64,000 bases of DNA from Oscheius onirici. Its lineage: Eukaryota; Nematoda; Chromadorea; Rhabditida; Rhabditidae. Below the pieces are notes generated by a model. It was not told the DNA's origin and made no database searches. It was given only the letters and a program-made list of their open reading frames with translations. Location: NCBI GenBank assembly GCA_932521025.1, contig OW051468.1, positions 7,750,064 to 7,814,063 of the forward strand. Direction: 5' to 3'. Numbering within the stretch: the first letter of the stretch is position 1; the number at the start of each line of letters is the position of its first letter. Positions 1-11,700 of the stretch are shown here, in pieces. The translations under genes were made by a program, and so were the position numbers.

Positions 1-224
1 CTTTTTTCTTGTTCTGTTTTGTATTTATTTTTCCCATTCCCCATTTTAATTTTATATGAACAAACACCGGGGCCACTATCAAGATCTGAATGCCTGGTGA
101 ATATTGTCTCTCTTTGTGGTTTACGTGGTTGTCAGTTAGTCAGCTCTCTTTATTTATATCTCCCATACCTCTTAATAAAAACATACTATCAAAAATCGTG
201 ATTAACTTTTTAAAAAGCGCGCTA

Positions 225-640
225 CTTATACCAGACTTGTCGCAACTTGTCAAAACTAAAACTCTAAAAAGCGAGTAGTTGGGCTATTCTATCACGACGT
301 CTGCTGCTGTGCGGGTGGCTCCCTCTACCTTCTTCCAGTCCACGTCGTCTGCAAACTACCTCTTCTCTCTACCAGGCCACGTTCTCTGTGCTGACAACTA
401 CTTCTTCTCTCTGCCAGGTCAGGTGTTTCTACTTTTTTTCGGCAAAAGTGACAGTCAGTTCATGAATCCACCATGAACTGACAGCCATCGCGCGGGTAGT
501 CATGCTCGGTCTACCTGGTTCCTTGGGCACATCCTCGAATCCACAGCGGTGTTTGGAACAGTTCTTGGAGACCCGAGGGCCATTAGGGAAGACTGACAGT
601 TCTTTCTTCGCGCTAAAAACTGGCATTTCTTTTCCATGTT
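225..640 (+). repeat. Dispersed repeat family R, copy 1
   Basis: This non-coding stretch recurs in clearly related form at 1750-2110 (opposite strand), 35640-35760 (partial) and 39955-40455. Shared blocks in order are ATACCAGACTTGTCG with CTTGTCAAAACTAAAACTC, then GTCAGGTGTTTCTACTTTTT, then AGTGACAGTCAGTTC, then GTAGTCATGCTCGGTCTACC, then GACAGTTCTTTCTT before GCTAAAAAC. No long open frame is shared between copies and no terminal inverted repeats are evident, so the element class is unknown. It may be a decayed transposon or a solo LTR-like unit. Confidence 0.75.
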
Positions 641-1749
641 TCAGGATATGTCGGCCTTGGTAGACACAGTTTTTTTTCCACTATTTTATGGTCTTTCTCT
701 TCGATTTTCATGAAGGCGCCTCACGACGAATCTCACTGACTATAGCTGCTGTTCAACAATTCTTGCTGGAACTGAGCCACGAGGATGAGGCTTTGTGCCG
801 TAACATGTTGGAACGTCAGCTGAAGGTGCGATACGAAGGACCTGGAAGACGGGTCATGCCCAACTTCTTCGCTAACTGCCGATGATTTGAGAATAATGTT
901 TTGTTGAAGATCCGAACCGAGAACTTTGGTACGGAAGAGACTGTTAAATCGAACTGCTTTCGAGCTACAGGCGTAAAAACCTTGTATATCTCAATGCCCT
1001 TTGTTTTTTGTTGCGTCCTCGTTAATTTGGAGGATTCCTTTTTCCACCCATCTCATGTCCGAAGTTTTCGTTCATAGATAATCCTTGACCCGTTACGACA
1101 TGTCACATGACGGATAGATAATCTTTGACCTGTTTCGACATGTCAAATTCGCGGGAAAATCGAGCATGACCCGTCTCTTAAAGATATTTGGAAGAAGTTC
1201 TACGGCTAATATCTCACTCTTTTGCACAGTTTGTCCATAGTTCCAAACATCAGCGTGCTCCGTCTGTACACATGTTACCGAATCCATTGTTAAGAAGTTT
1301 CGCGGCGCCTTAGCTCAGTCTTCCTTTGCACACTTGGCTTGTCCGTTTGTCCAGAGATCCAGAAACCAGCAGGCTCGTCCGTGCGTCGACTTCACCGATT
1401 GGATATTCCACGGCTCTTTCCAGCTCTGACCAAGTTCTTGTCTTTAACGTCTCTTCTTGTTCTTTCTTTCGACTATTTCGTATAGTCGATCATATTGACG
1501 GTAGAACTTCTTTGACACTTCTCCCGAAATCCTTTTACGTCGCATGCTAGCTGTTCTGAAAACTAGGCATCAAAAAAGAATAAACTAGCCTAACCTGGCA
1601 GAATGATTTGTTCTTCAGCCCGAAGACCTGTTCATCTTGGGAGATGCTTGTCTTTTGCCAAACCGTTCCTCGGATTCTTTGCCTGAAAACAAAAAGACAG
1701 CAAAGAAACAACAAATGTGTTCTATCTGATGCAGGTTAGGGACTGTCAA
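641..1749. other. Intergenic DNA with small dispersed repeat
   Basis: No convincing gene is visible. The segments at 845-870 and, inverted, at 1131-1182 resemble 42433-42487; they share GACGGGTCATGCCC and a TTGACATG..GAAACA..GTCAA block. Short open frames here have no recognisable motif. Confidence 0.4.
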
Positions 1750-2110
1750 TGGTAGATTTCAGCGCAAGAGAGAACTATCAGTTTTTCCTATTGGTCCAAA
1801 GGTCTTCAAGAACTGTACCAAACACCGCTGTGGATTCAAGGAGGTGCCCAAAAAACCGGGAAAACTGAGCGTGACTACCTTCTTTCGAAGGCGGTCAGCT
1901 CATGGCGGATTCACGAACTGACGGTTGTCAGTGTCTAGTGTAACTGTACTGTCAAACGAGAAAAGTAGAAACATCTGACCTGATAAAACAGTAGAAGACG
2001 ACATCCGCACAGCAGAAGACCGGGGGCTGGAGTGACGCTCCTTGTTTTTAGCTTGACTTGTCAAGACTTGGCGAGATTTTGACAAGTCGCGAAAGCGCGC
2101 CAATTTAAAA
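1750..2110 (-). repeat. Dispersed repeat family R, copy 2 (inverted)
   Basis: This is the reverse complement of the family R unit at 225-640. On this strand the order of the AGTTCGTGAATCC, GGTCTTC/TTGGAGACC and GACAGT..GCGCTAAAA-like blocks is preserved. It is more diverged than the copy at 39955-40455 and has no coding potential. Confidence 0.65.
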
Positions 2111-2464
2111 AACCTTGCTGTGAACATTTGTGCAAATGTTCACAGCACAATTGTGTAGATAATTTTTTGAACAGTCACTCGACTTCTTTCACCTGCCCAA
2201 CCCGGGTAAAATCACATGAGTGCAATAGGGCAAGACAATGAGGTACTTGTTAGTTTTGACTTTGTGAAAGTTCACTCAATAATCTGGAATTCGAATCTCT
2301 TCTTCGGGCGTGTCTTCTTCTGGAGTGAGATGTTGATAAGCGTCGAGTCCCGAGGGTGTGATCGTGACAGCGCCCCCAGTCGCTCTCTGGAATGTCCGAA
2401 GAGTCTCGCCGCCACTCCAAGACAGTCAGAACTGTTCGACCTGCGCCTCAGCCTGTCACTGTCA

Positions 2465-4333
2465 ATGGCAGCCACGTTCTCATCTCGGTCGGAAGGTACG
2501 ACGTTGGTTGATTTATTTCCGAGACAGAGTTTCAGAGCCATCGGGGCCAGAGCTCTGTTCATTCTCCATTCCATGATTACCATTTCACAGACTGTATCCA
2601 TTGCAGAGAGGTGGGTGTTTTATCTGAAGAGAAACGGTTCAGAGACACGGGCAAGAAAAAGTCTAGAAAGCTGAGACCAGCTGAGACTAGAGGAATAGTC
2701 TGGAAACGAACTAGAGTTAGAAGACAACATAGAGACAAAGAGCACAGAACAGACCACTTTTTGTGACTGACAATGAGAACCGAGAACCCTCTTGTCAGTT
2801 CGAAACCAATCGGTGGTCCAAAATATCTAAATTGACAGGGTCAGGGGCCAGAGAGTAGAGTAGAAAAGGAGAGATGTATGGAACGTATCGAGGACCAGTA
2901 AGTTACACTACTGTCTAGTGGATCAGGATGAGAGTAGTCTTTCAACTGTCGAATGACTTTCCCAGACGTGTTTCTTTCTGCCCCCATTGCTCAAAAAGAC
3001 GTCTGTTGACTTCAGAATGTGATTTTGACGAATGCTTTCGGTGTCAGAGAGCAACAAACTTTCAGAGAAGCAATCTGGGGATTTGCCCTCATCTCGCTGC
3101 TGATCGTCTTCGAAGGAAGCTACAGCATAATTATGCGGGCTGGAGATGAGAGAAAGTGGTAAGAGACATTTGGTCTTTCTTTCCCCAGAGACCAGCAAAA
3201 AACCAATAGTTTTTAGGTTTTGTTGGAGTGTCTTCCTGTACACAGTTGCTACAGCTCCGCCCATTTGGATTCTAGAGGTGAAACTCTGTCAGTTTCGGGC
3301 CAATGGAGCCATACGTGAGTCCTTTTGGCTCCAGTCAATTATCACTCAAAAAGAAGCACTCCCTGGAGACAAGATCCGCCGTCTGCAGATTTCGCGAGCG
3401 TACTTTTTGCCATCGAACTCTGGCATCTTTGTGTGCGTAAAACCTCCCTGAGGAGACGGGACGACAATCTCAAAAGTTGGGTTTTAGAAGGAGGCGAGGG
3501 AGAACTGCGTCTCCAGATTCTGGAACAGCTGCTTCTGGTGACTCTGATCATCGGTCGCTGGATTCTACCGAAAGGCGATATCAGTCGAGAGCAACTCTCC
3601 CAAATCCTGCTGGCATACCTTGCCATCTCTTCAGATATCGTCGAGTTTTTCGACGTCTTCAAGGAGAAGGTCGTTTTCACTGATCCTGGTCTACAACAGA
3701 TGATTTTGTCTGTTTGGACGGTGAGTTTGTTCTGCCTCAAATATGAAAAGGTTTAGCTGAGTCTTCTTCAATTCCCCTTTGTACTAACAGTGAGTCGTGC
3801 CCGAAAGATGAGAGTTGCGATCACAAAAACGTACGAGGAACTGATAGTGCCGAGACGAAGGAATTTTTGGCAAGTAGTTCATGATGTCGATATTTGGGCC
3901 ATCTTTCTAGCTAACGGCCTCCAAGACATTCCTTTCCTATTGGTAAATTTATAAAGTAAAAACAAGATCAGAGCTTCAGGTTCGATTGCATCTGATGCTA
4001 AACTGCGGACTTTTCACTTACACTATGATCTTCTTTACTTGCAAAAACGCTCTGATCATTGTTCTACAAACATATCGGTTAGCAAACTGGTCTACGACTA
4101 TATCCTTCAGATGTTTTATTATCCTCAACGACCGCTACATACATCCTCAACCAGACTTGGGTCTGCTAGATGTACCACTGATAGAATCGCATGATCATCA
4201 TAAGCCATCTCCTAGTCGTCATAAGAAGAAGAGAAACAAGAATTCCGAAAGAGAGCCACTGTATCCTCGTCACAGAAGTCGAAGAACATCTAAGCATCGG
4301 CGCACAATGGACGTGCTCGAAGAAAATCCGTAA
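2465..4333 (+). CDS. TMEM26-like multipass membrane protein
   Basis: Seven exons join with consistent phases: 2465-2610, 3048-3158, 3217-3314, 3389-3436, 3488-3720, 3757-3942 and 3980-4333, giving about 391 residues (human TMEM26 has 368). Motifs matching the family along its length are ALFILHSM near residue 35, FALISLLIVFE in exon 2, APPIWILE in exon 3, LIIGRWILPKG with REQLSQILL in exon 5, SLLQFP and DIWAIFLANGLQDIPFLL in exon 6, and FFTCKNALIIVLQTYR in exon 7. Hydrophobic segments fit a multipass membrane protein. The C-terminal tail is basic, with HHKPSPSRHKKK. The ATG at 2465 is the first in frame after the last upstream stop that I trust, but the frame stays open to 2216, so a longer N-terminus is possible. 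The biochemical role of TMEM26 is poorly known. Its 3' end lies 52 bp from the convergent RPS27 gene. Confidence 0.8.
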
Positions 4334-4385
4334 TAGTGAATTGTCAAACGTTTAGTAACAAAACAATTCATATAAACAACAAAAC

Positions 4386-4788
4386 TTAATGTTGCTTCTT
4401 ACGGAAAGAGCATCCTTCGGTGAGGCGGGCCTTTCCTCCGGTCGGTTGGCAGAGAACAGTGTTGCAGCCGACGCAGACTACGACGGTAGTGGCGTGAGAG
4501 AAAACTGTAGTGATCTGAAAGAAGGCGGTAAGTAAATGAAGGAAAAATGGCTCGTTCAATACCATCAGTATAGCCCAAGATGGCAATTACAAACGAGACA
4601 TCTTTGTAGCAAATCTTTCGTGGCTTACAACGAGTTAGCCAAACGGAATAAGAAAAACTGACCTTATAACATCCAGGGCACTTGACGTCCATGAAGAAAG
4701 AGTTAGGGTGCTGAACGAGCCTCTTCAGCTTATGGCGAGTGCGCTCGTGCTCCGGATCGGGGTGAAGCAGATCGATAGCCAACGGCAT
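4386..4788 (-). CDS. Small-subunit ribosomal protein eS27 (RPS27)
   Basis: Two exons (4788-4663 and 4514-4386) encode exactly 84 residues, the normal eS27 length. The protein starts [15 protein letters not shown], has [17 protein letters not shown] before the intron and ends CSFRKKQH. The zinc-binding cysteines of the CPGC...CVGCNTVLC pair are all present. eS27 is a structural protein of the 40S ribosomal subunit and acts in the cytoplasm after nucleolar assembly. A TATTTCAG acceptor 23-30 nt upstream of the ATG (4811-4818) looks like a spliced-leader or 5'UTR acceptor. The single intron is 148 bp, longer than most introns here. The gene is convergent with the TMEM26-like gene and divergent from the OSCP gene. 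Confidence 0.95.
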
Positions 4789-4818
4789 GTTTCTTCCGAG
4801 TTGAGTCTGTGGCTGAAA

Positions 4819-5651
4819 TACGTCTTTTATATGAAGAATGCAAGAAGGTGAAATGTTTCGCAAGAGTGCGGCAGACGATAAACACCGGAACATTCATAAT
4901 AACCTGCGCAAAATGGTCATGTTGAGCTCATAAACGATTCGAAACTATACGAAGGTAAGCAGATAGCCAAGTAAGAAAACTTTCCAAACTATACGAAAAA
5001 TATTAGTGGATTTTCTGCCTCTTTCTGTATAATAAAAAATGATTTTTCCTCAAAGATTCGTTTTCCACGAACTTTCTGGTTGGAAACCCCTTTCAAATGA
5101 ATCCTGGTATATTCGAAGTCCTAAAAAACAAGATCTAAAAACATCGATTTTCACTATACTTTCGCGTTCACTGAATACTGACTCGATGCAAAACAACGCG
5201 TCCACATATGTCTTAGCAAAAATGTCGAACAACGAGGAGAATGGGGCACAAATAGGGCGAAAAAGAAAGGAAACAGAAAAATTGGGACTAGAACACTGGT
5301 TAAAGGTCTGCTGCGACTTGTAAGATCGCGGCGGGACCCATTGCCTCAATTTCCATGTCTTGCCGCGAAATCACTTGCGCTGCCTCACACAAGCCTTTTC
5401 AATTTTGCTTTTTTTATTTGTTTCTGCTGCTCAAAATGTAGAAATTTGCATAAGTGCAGACTAAAACAAAAATGGAGACAAAAAATGTTGAAATCCAAGG
5501 TACGCATATCCTAGTATACCAAAACACATTCCCTTGGCAAAACGGCGTATATGTTGCTCATTTTTGTGGCTTAAAGTGGTATATAACGAAGTCAGAGTCG
5601 AACTTGTTTTCGCAACTTCTTGCAGTCCGAATTTCACATTCATTCAAAGCG
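4819..5651. other. Divergent intergenic region between RPS27 and OSCP
   Basis: About 830 bp separate the two divergently transcribed housekeeping genes, so this stretch must hold both promoters. I see no further coding exon. The open frames at 5039-5349 on both strands are A/T-rich and lack recognisable motifs. No clear TATA or repeat structure stands out. Confidence 0.4.
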
Positions 5652-5658
5652 TTTTCAG
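5652..5658 (+). promoter_or_regulatory. Probable spliced-leader acceptor for OSCP
   Basis: TTTTCAG ends one base before the ATG at 5660, with no upstream in-frame exon. In nematodes this placement is the signature of trans-splicing. Confidence 0.6.
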
Positions 5659-5659
5659 A

Positions 5660-6520
5660 ATGGCAACCATGCTCAAGAGATCCTTCTCGATGAGCGCCAT
5701 CGCTCGCTCGGGCCAGCTAATCAAGACTCCCATCCAGGTCAGCTTTGCGAACTTTTTGTGAAATTGTTGTCTTTAGGTTCACGGAGTCGAGGGCCGATAT
5801 GCTGCCGCTCTGTATTCCGCAGCTCACAAGCAAAAAAAGCTGGAACAGGTCGAGAAGGATCTCCAAAACATCAGAGAGGTTTATCAGAACAACGCTAAAT
5901 TCAGAGTGAGCTTTATTTTCTATTTTATTATACAAAGTTGGTTGTTTCACGTGATTATTTCAGGATTTTGTTCTTGACCCCACCCTAAAGGCCATGAAGA
6001 AGAAGAGCGCTATTCAGGCCGTTTCCGAAAAGGCCGGACTTTCCGCCGAGGCCAAAAACTTCCTGGGTGAGAATTCCCTTTTCATTTTCATGAAAAAGTT
6101 CAGAACTTCTTGCTGAAAACGGCCGCCTGAACAAGCTTGATGCCGTCGTTGCCTCTTTCGAATCTATCATGCGCGCACACAGAGGAGAACTTTTCGTTCA
6201 GGTATGTTTTATTCGTAAAATGCGTTAAAGTGATTTTCCTATTCCGATACATTTTTTTTCAGGTCACCTCTGCCGAGCCACTCAGCAAGCAGCACGAGAG
6301 TGCCCTCAATGACGCCCTCCACAAGATGGCCAAGTCCGGCCAGAAGTTGACCGTTACATACACTGTGAAGCCATCTATCATCGGAGGACTTGTCGTTACC
6401 ATTGGTGATAAGTGAGTTTACTTCTCATTTTCTGTTAAAACATGCATTTCCAGGTACGTCGATCTTTCCATTGCCTCTCGCATCAAGAAATACAAGGACG
6501 CCCTTACTTCTGCCGTTTAA
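5660..6520 (+). CDS. ATP synthase subunit OSCP (ATP5PO / atp-3)
   Basis: Six exons (5660-5737, 5777-5905, 5964-6066, 6104-6201, 6263-6411, 6454-6520) encode 207 residues, the usual OSCP length. The N-terminus, [18 protein letters not shown], is arginine/serine-rich like a mitochondrial targeting peptide. [16 protein letters not shown] and the C-terminal [15 protein letters not shown] with [12 protein letters not shown] are diagnostic OSCP signatures. OSCP forms the top of the peripheral stalk and holds the F1 head static against the rotor of mitochondrial ATP synthase. All introns are 37-61 bp. A polyadenylation-type AATAAA follows about 20 nt after the stop. LTV1 begins 418 bp downstream on the same strand. 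Confidence 0.95.
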
Positions 6521-6937
6521 CTTTTTACTAGAATGTAGATGGCGAATAAATAGTATGTTTCCCGGCAAATTTTTCTCCCCCTGGTATATAAGTATGAAAT
6601 GAATTGTTATGATGTGAACTTTTTTATTATTCTTAGATTTATTGTTGGCTCAATTTGTAGAATATTGAAATCTCTTGGAATCTGCGGTTTTTTTATGCTA
6701 ATCTTCCGACCGATCGATCAACTGTATATCTTTTGTTAAACTGCAGTCTTGTTGACGATTCTCGCGCGCTGTTGAGAAAAATGCACGCAGTCCTTTGAAC
6801 ACATGGTCTTGTTTCTCTCTATTTTTCTGACTTGTTCAATTTCCGCTAGTTTTATCGTTTCCTCTCAATTTTCATCACTTACACTCTGATTGCTTCCAGG
6901 TTCGTCTGTAGCTCTTTCTACAGTCAAAGCAGCAAAT

Positions 6938-8526
6938 ATGGTTTGTCTTCTTAGTTTTCACCCAAAAAAGCATCTTTTGTAGGGCAAAAAGAAAGCTTTC
7001 ATCGAAAAGAAGAGTGCCAAATCGTTCAAGCTCATTCCCGAGCAGCACAATCCTGAGCAGGAGGTTTGTGTTTATTCCCAAAATACATTTAAAATAATAT
7101 TCAGGAAAAGTTTATTCCTACGAAGGAACATTTGGAAGAGCAGCACAAATACGGAGTCTATTTTGATGATGACTATGATTACATGAAACACATGAAAAGC
7201 GTCAAAAATGTAAGTTCGTATCACTTGTGGTTTACCGAGATTTTTAGGGGTTCACTCTTCAGTCTACAGATGATCCCGAAGACGAGGAAGAAGTCGAGGA
7301 ACGAGTCATTATCCGGTAAGGTATTGAATGCATTCAAGTGTTATTTGTTATTTTAGTGCTCCTGCGCATCCTTTCCCTTTCGGCTCTTCCTCAGCCCCTC
7401 AAAATGTCAATTTCTTTGATGACGAGCTGGAGAAGGCCCTCGAGGTTTGTTCGAATTCCAAAATACACTCATTCAAAGTTTTAGGGCGATTTTGGAGAAG
7501 TCGAGGGAGATCTCGACGACAATTTCATCGAAATGGCCGGAGGAATCGTCACCGAAGGCGCCATGATGTATCGTCAGCCTCGTCGTGAAATCGTTGACAG
7601 CGATTTTGAGGATGAGGAAGAAGACAATGAGGAAGAATATTCTGAAGACTACGGGTACGATGGTCAGGATGATGAAGAGATGGAGGAGGAGGCCGCTCCA
7701 CGTAGAGAAGGCGAGCAGCGAGAGATTGACGATGCCTTTGATAAGCTTTTGGAGGCGGATTACAACGAGGACCAGGTACTTATTTTAATTGCAAATTTCC
7801 GAATTTTAATACACTTGTATCTTATTGGCTAATCAACTCTTTGAGCTCGGAGAATTGGATGGTGATGACGAAAATATCGCCGGAATGCTAGAGCCTGACG
7901 ATGGTCGTCTGAAACGTCTCGCTGCCGAAGTCCCGAAGGATCCCGAATACGAGGAAAAGCTGGCCAAGGACTATGTTAGACAGAGAATGGCTTTGATCGA
8001 GGCTGGTGTCATCAAAGACACTGAAGAGGAGGAAATCGTCGAGGTTGATGAGTCCTCTCGTAAAAGGATGAAGTGGGACTGTGAGTCGTTCGCCTCTCAA
8101 TATTCCAACATCTACAATCGTCCTACTCTCATCAAAGGTACGCATTTTTTGTCCCTGTTCGCAAACCGGTCAATTTAGACGCAAATACTCGTCTCTCGAG
8201 GAAAAATCTGAAGAGAATGGAGAGGCTGGAACGGGAATCTGCAGCTCCCGAGTCCATAGACGAGGAAATGGAAGAAGGCAGTGATGACGAAGTTAGCACA
8301 GTTTCGACTTTCCGACCCAGAGGCGAGACTGCTGTGCAGCGCAAGTTGCGAAAGCAAGCTGTCAAGGAAGCCAAAAGGTGCCGACGGGTAGAGAAGAAGG
8401 CAAACAAAGTGGCGTTCGCCGAAGAATATCGCAAGGTTCGTTTACCGCATAAAGTCCCAAGTATTCCCATATTTTCAGGTTGTCAAGGCTCGTATCGGTC
8501 AGGTCAAAAGCACCCCCATCGCTTAA
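6938..8526 (+). CDS. LTV1, 40S ribosomal subunit assembly factor
   Basis: About nine exons, starting with a lone ATG codon (6938-6940) separated by a 42-bp intron from MGKKKAFIEKKSAKSF. Family hallmarks are GVYFDDDYDYMKHMK at exon 3, a long acidic middle (EDEEEDNEEEYSEDYGYD), KWDCESFASQYSNIYNRP and the basic C-terminal helix EAKRCRRVEKKANKVAF. It ends KSTPIA. LTV1 binds pre-40S particles and is needed for small-subunit maturation and export. The acceptor after 7209 could be at 7245 or 7262, which changes five residues. The next gene starts 191 bp downstream, so LTV1 and CPD could share a polycistronic transcript. A TTCCAG acceptor lies 39 nt before the ATG. Confidence 0.9.
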
Positions 8527-8717
8527 AAAGTGCTACTCTTCTTTTTTATTATTTTGTTGTTGATTTTTGTTTGTTCCAAATTTTTCAAATAGTCTATGGG
8601 AAAAATTCCAATAAATTTGGTAACAATCGCGAGAGCTTTTCAACTGTCCCGGTCAAATGTTCCGTGTCGTATCGTGATTTTCAACCGTGTGCTCTCGTTG
8701 ATGTGAAGGCTTTAGAA

Positions 8718-11700
8718 ATGGGGATACGACCCCTTCTGGTCGTTGGGGTCATTCAATTGGCGGTCGGACTGCAATGGGACAGTCCAATCGTCACGAATGA
8801 ACAGCTCAAACAGGCTGAAGAGGTGAAAATCGTGACAAACATAAAACGGAGATTTAGTCGGATCATCTGACAAAATACTTCGGCGAGACAAAGAAAGACG
8901 TAACCTACTTCCCCACGACCGAAGAAATGACGAAAAGAGTCGGCTCGTTGGCAGACGTCGACAAGGTGAACCTCGTCAATCACGACTACAACGCCATGAC
9001 GGCCTATTTGGAGCAGATCAGCCTCAAGTACCCGAAAATCGCTCATCTTTACTCGGCCGGCAAGTCTGTTCAGAAGAGAGACCTCTGGGTAATCGCCCTC
9101 TCGGACAATCCGGAAAAACACGAACTTCTCGAGCAGGAATTGAAACTTGTAGGAAATATGCATGGAAATGAGGTGGGAAAGCTATATATTCCTTTTTAAA
9201 AAGTACAGGTTGTCGGCCGAGAAACCCTTCTTTTCCTAATTGACCTGCTCTGCCAAAATTACGGGACAAATGACTATATTACGAGGCTCCTAAACAACAC
9301 GAGAATTCACATTATGCCTTCAATGAATCCGGACGGTCATGAGGCTGGCTGGGCTGGTGATCAGTTAGGCTATACGGTGAGAATATTTGCTCTTTTTGGA
9401 AAGTAAATCCATTCAGGGTCGATCAAATGCGAACGGAATAGATTTGAACAGGAACTTCCCGACAATGTTTCCAGAACACGTCGAACAAACTGGCGGCACT
9501 CAGCCTGAACCAGAGACGGTGGCCATGATGGACTGGCTACAAAGTCAGCCTTTTATTCTCAGTGCAAATCTTCATGGAGGTAAAAAACAAAACGGAATGT
9601 GAAAAATTGAAAGTTTAAAGGATCTTTGGTAGCCAACTATCCCTACGATGACTCTGCAACTGGACAAGACGGAATTTATACGGCGGTAGGTCTAGATCCC
9701 TAACAAAACCAGGATATTTCAGAGTCCCGACGACAAATTGTTTGTGGAAATGTCGTACAGATACGCGAGAGCCCATCCCACAATGTGGCAGACTGGCCGA
9801 AGATGTGGACTGTCGGCTGATGGCGATACTTTCGTCAACGGTATCACAAATGGAGCCGGCTGGTACCATTTGGCCGGCGGAATGCAGGATTGGCAGTATT
9901 TGAACACAAATTGCATGGAGATTACCGTGGAGATGGGATGCTTCAGTGAGTTTTCTTCTAACCATTTTTACCTATTTTGTTGACTTTTTTGTCTCGAATT
10001 TCATGTCAAGTAGGTTTTCGTGCCGTCGAACGCGATTATGAAAAATAACTAGTTAAACAATTCAGAGTACCCAACAAGTGACATGATTCCTTCTTTCTGG
10101 GAGCAGAACAGAATGCCCTTCCTTTCCTTCTTGGACTTTGGTCGAACCGGCGTCTACGGAATTGTGACCGATGTTCAAGGAAAAGCCATTGCAAACGCCA
10201 CGATAGGAGTTGAACGCGGAAAGATGGTCAAGACGACAAAGGACGGAGAATATTGGAGACTTTTGTCACCGGGAGAACATAGGGTATGAAGGAAAATTCA
10301 AACGGTAAAAAAGAACAATTTCAGCTCCAAATTGAGGCGAAAGGCGTCGAGACGAGAGAGATCAAGGTGACAATTCAGCCTGGAGAAGAGGCTCAGAGAC
10401 ATGATATTCGGCTGGGAGAATGTGGCCTGACCGACACGGCCTACATTTACCGCGGAAGAGGCCAAATCAAAATGGCCGTGATTGGCACGAGTCCCAAGTA
10501 AGTTCAGGCTCCTGGTAGAGGGAAACAAACAAAATAGATCGGAGCAGGTTCTGTACAATCTGGCTAAGATGACTTGCAATGGAAACTTTGAGCTGGACCC
10601 GATGATTCGCCTTCTCATTGTTCCCGTCTTCAAAGGAGGCGAGCCTGTCGATGTGAGAGAACACTCCATTTCAAGAAAACTTTTTTCAGGTTTTGAGAAA
10701 ATACGAACCCGGCACGATTCTGGCCGTTTCTGACGGACTGGTCGAGTCAATTTCCTTTAGTTCAATGGAAAACACGCCGAAACTGTTCAATAAGGACAAA
10801 CTGGACGAGAGTCTCGTCAAGGCTCTGGGAGCACAGGCCGATTGCGACAAGTAAAGAGCTTTCTCTAGAAAGAAAAGGAATAAGAATATTTTAGACCTCT
10901 AAGATCCAGAGATCTGGCTTTGGCTTTGGATGATCTTCGAATGAAATCAGTCTTCCAGCTGGGAATTTCCATTGGCTGTTCCAATCAGACTCTGGACAAG
11001 GCTGCGGCAGCTGTCGGGACGACTCTCGACGTAAGAAACCTGAATCTGATAAAAGAATGTTCCAGATGCTTCGACTGACAATGACCAAGGACTCGGTCGA
11101 TGAGTTCTCGGTAGTTCCTTCGGCCAATCCGGTCGATCATTTCACTCCCAAACAAAGTGTCATGGTCACGAGTGCTACGATTCGGGAACTAGAGGCTCAG
11201 AACTGTCTGACGGAGATCAAGACACCCCAAGGCGTTAGACTCTTCCAGATGGGAAGTGGACATCCACCGTACACTCTGGTGGTTTCTCTGGAAAAGGTTT
11301 GTAACTCGGCTCGATCTAGATCACTAGATCACGTTCAGAGAACGGAGGGCCTGTCCTACGAGATGATGACAAAGTGGTGTGAGAATGGAACGACTGAAGG
11401 CGTTGACGACATTCTAAAGACTTCGACCTTCATCATGATGCCGCAGATTCCCCATACGCAGCTGAACTGCCACGACTACGATACAATTGCCCCATTCGAG
11501 CATCTCTTTGCCGATGTTTTGAAGACTGTTCCCCAGATTGACTTTCTCATGCTGTTCGCACTCGGAGGACTGAAAGTACGGTACATCAAAGAGAACGGTG
11601 GCTTCGGAGATAGAATAGCTGCTGCTTACAAACTGCATCATACGCAGATGAAGTACGCTACAGCTGACACCTGCAATGGAGGTAAGGAATCTCAGGAGAT

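Noticed and set aside
2272-2601. 109-codon minus-strand frame
   Set aside because: It is the antisense shadow of the first TMEM26 exon, whose ALFILHSM text matches the family.
8217-8717. 217-codon frame continuing into the CPD signal peptide
   Set aside because: Its 5' part is an alternate-frame shadow of LTV1; CPD starts at 8718 right after CTTTAG.
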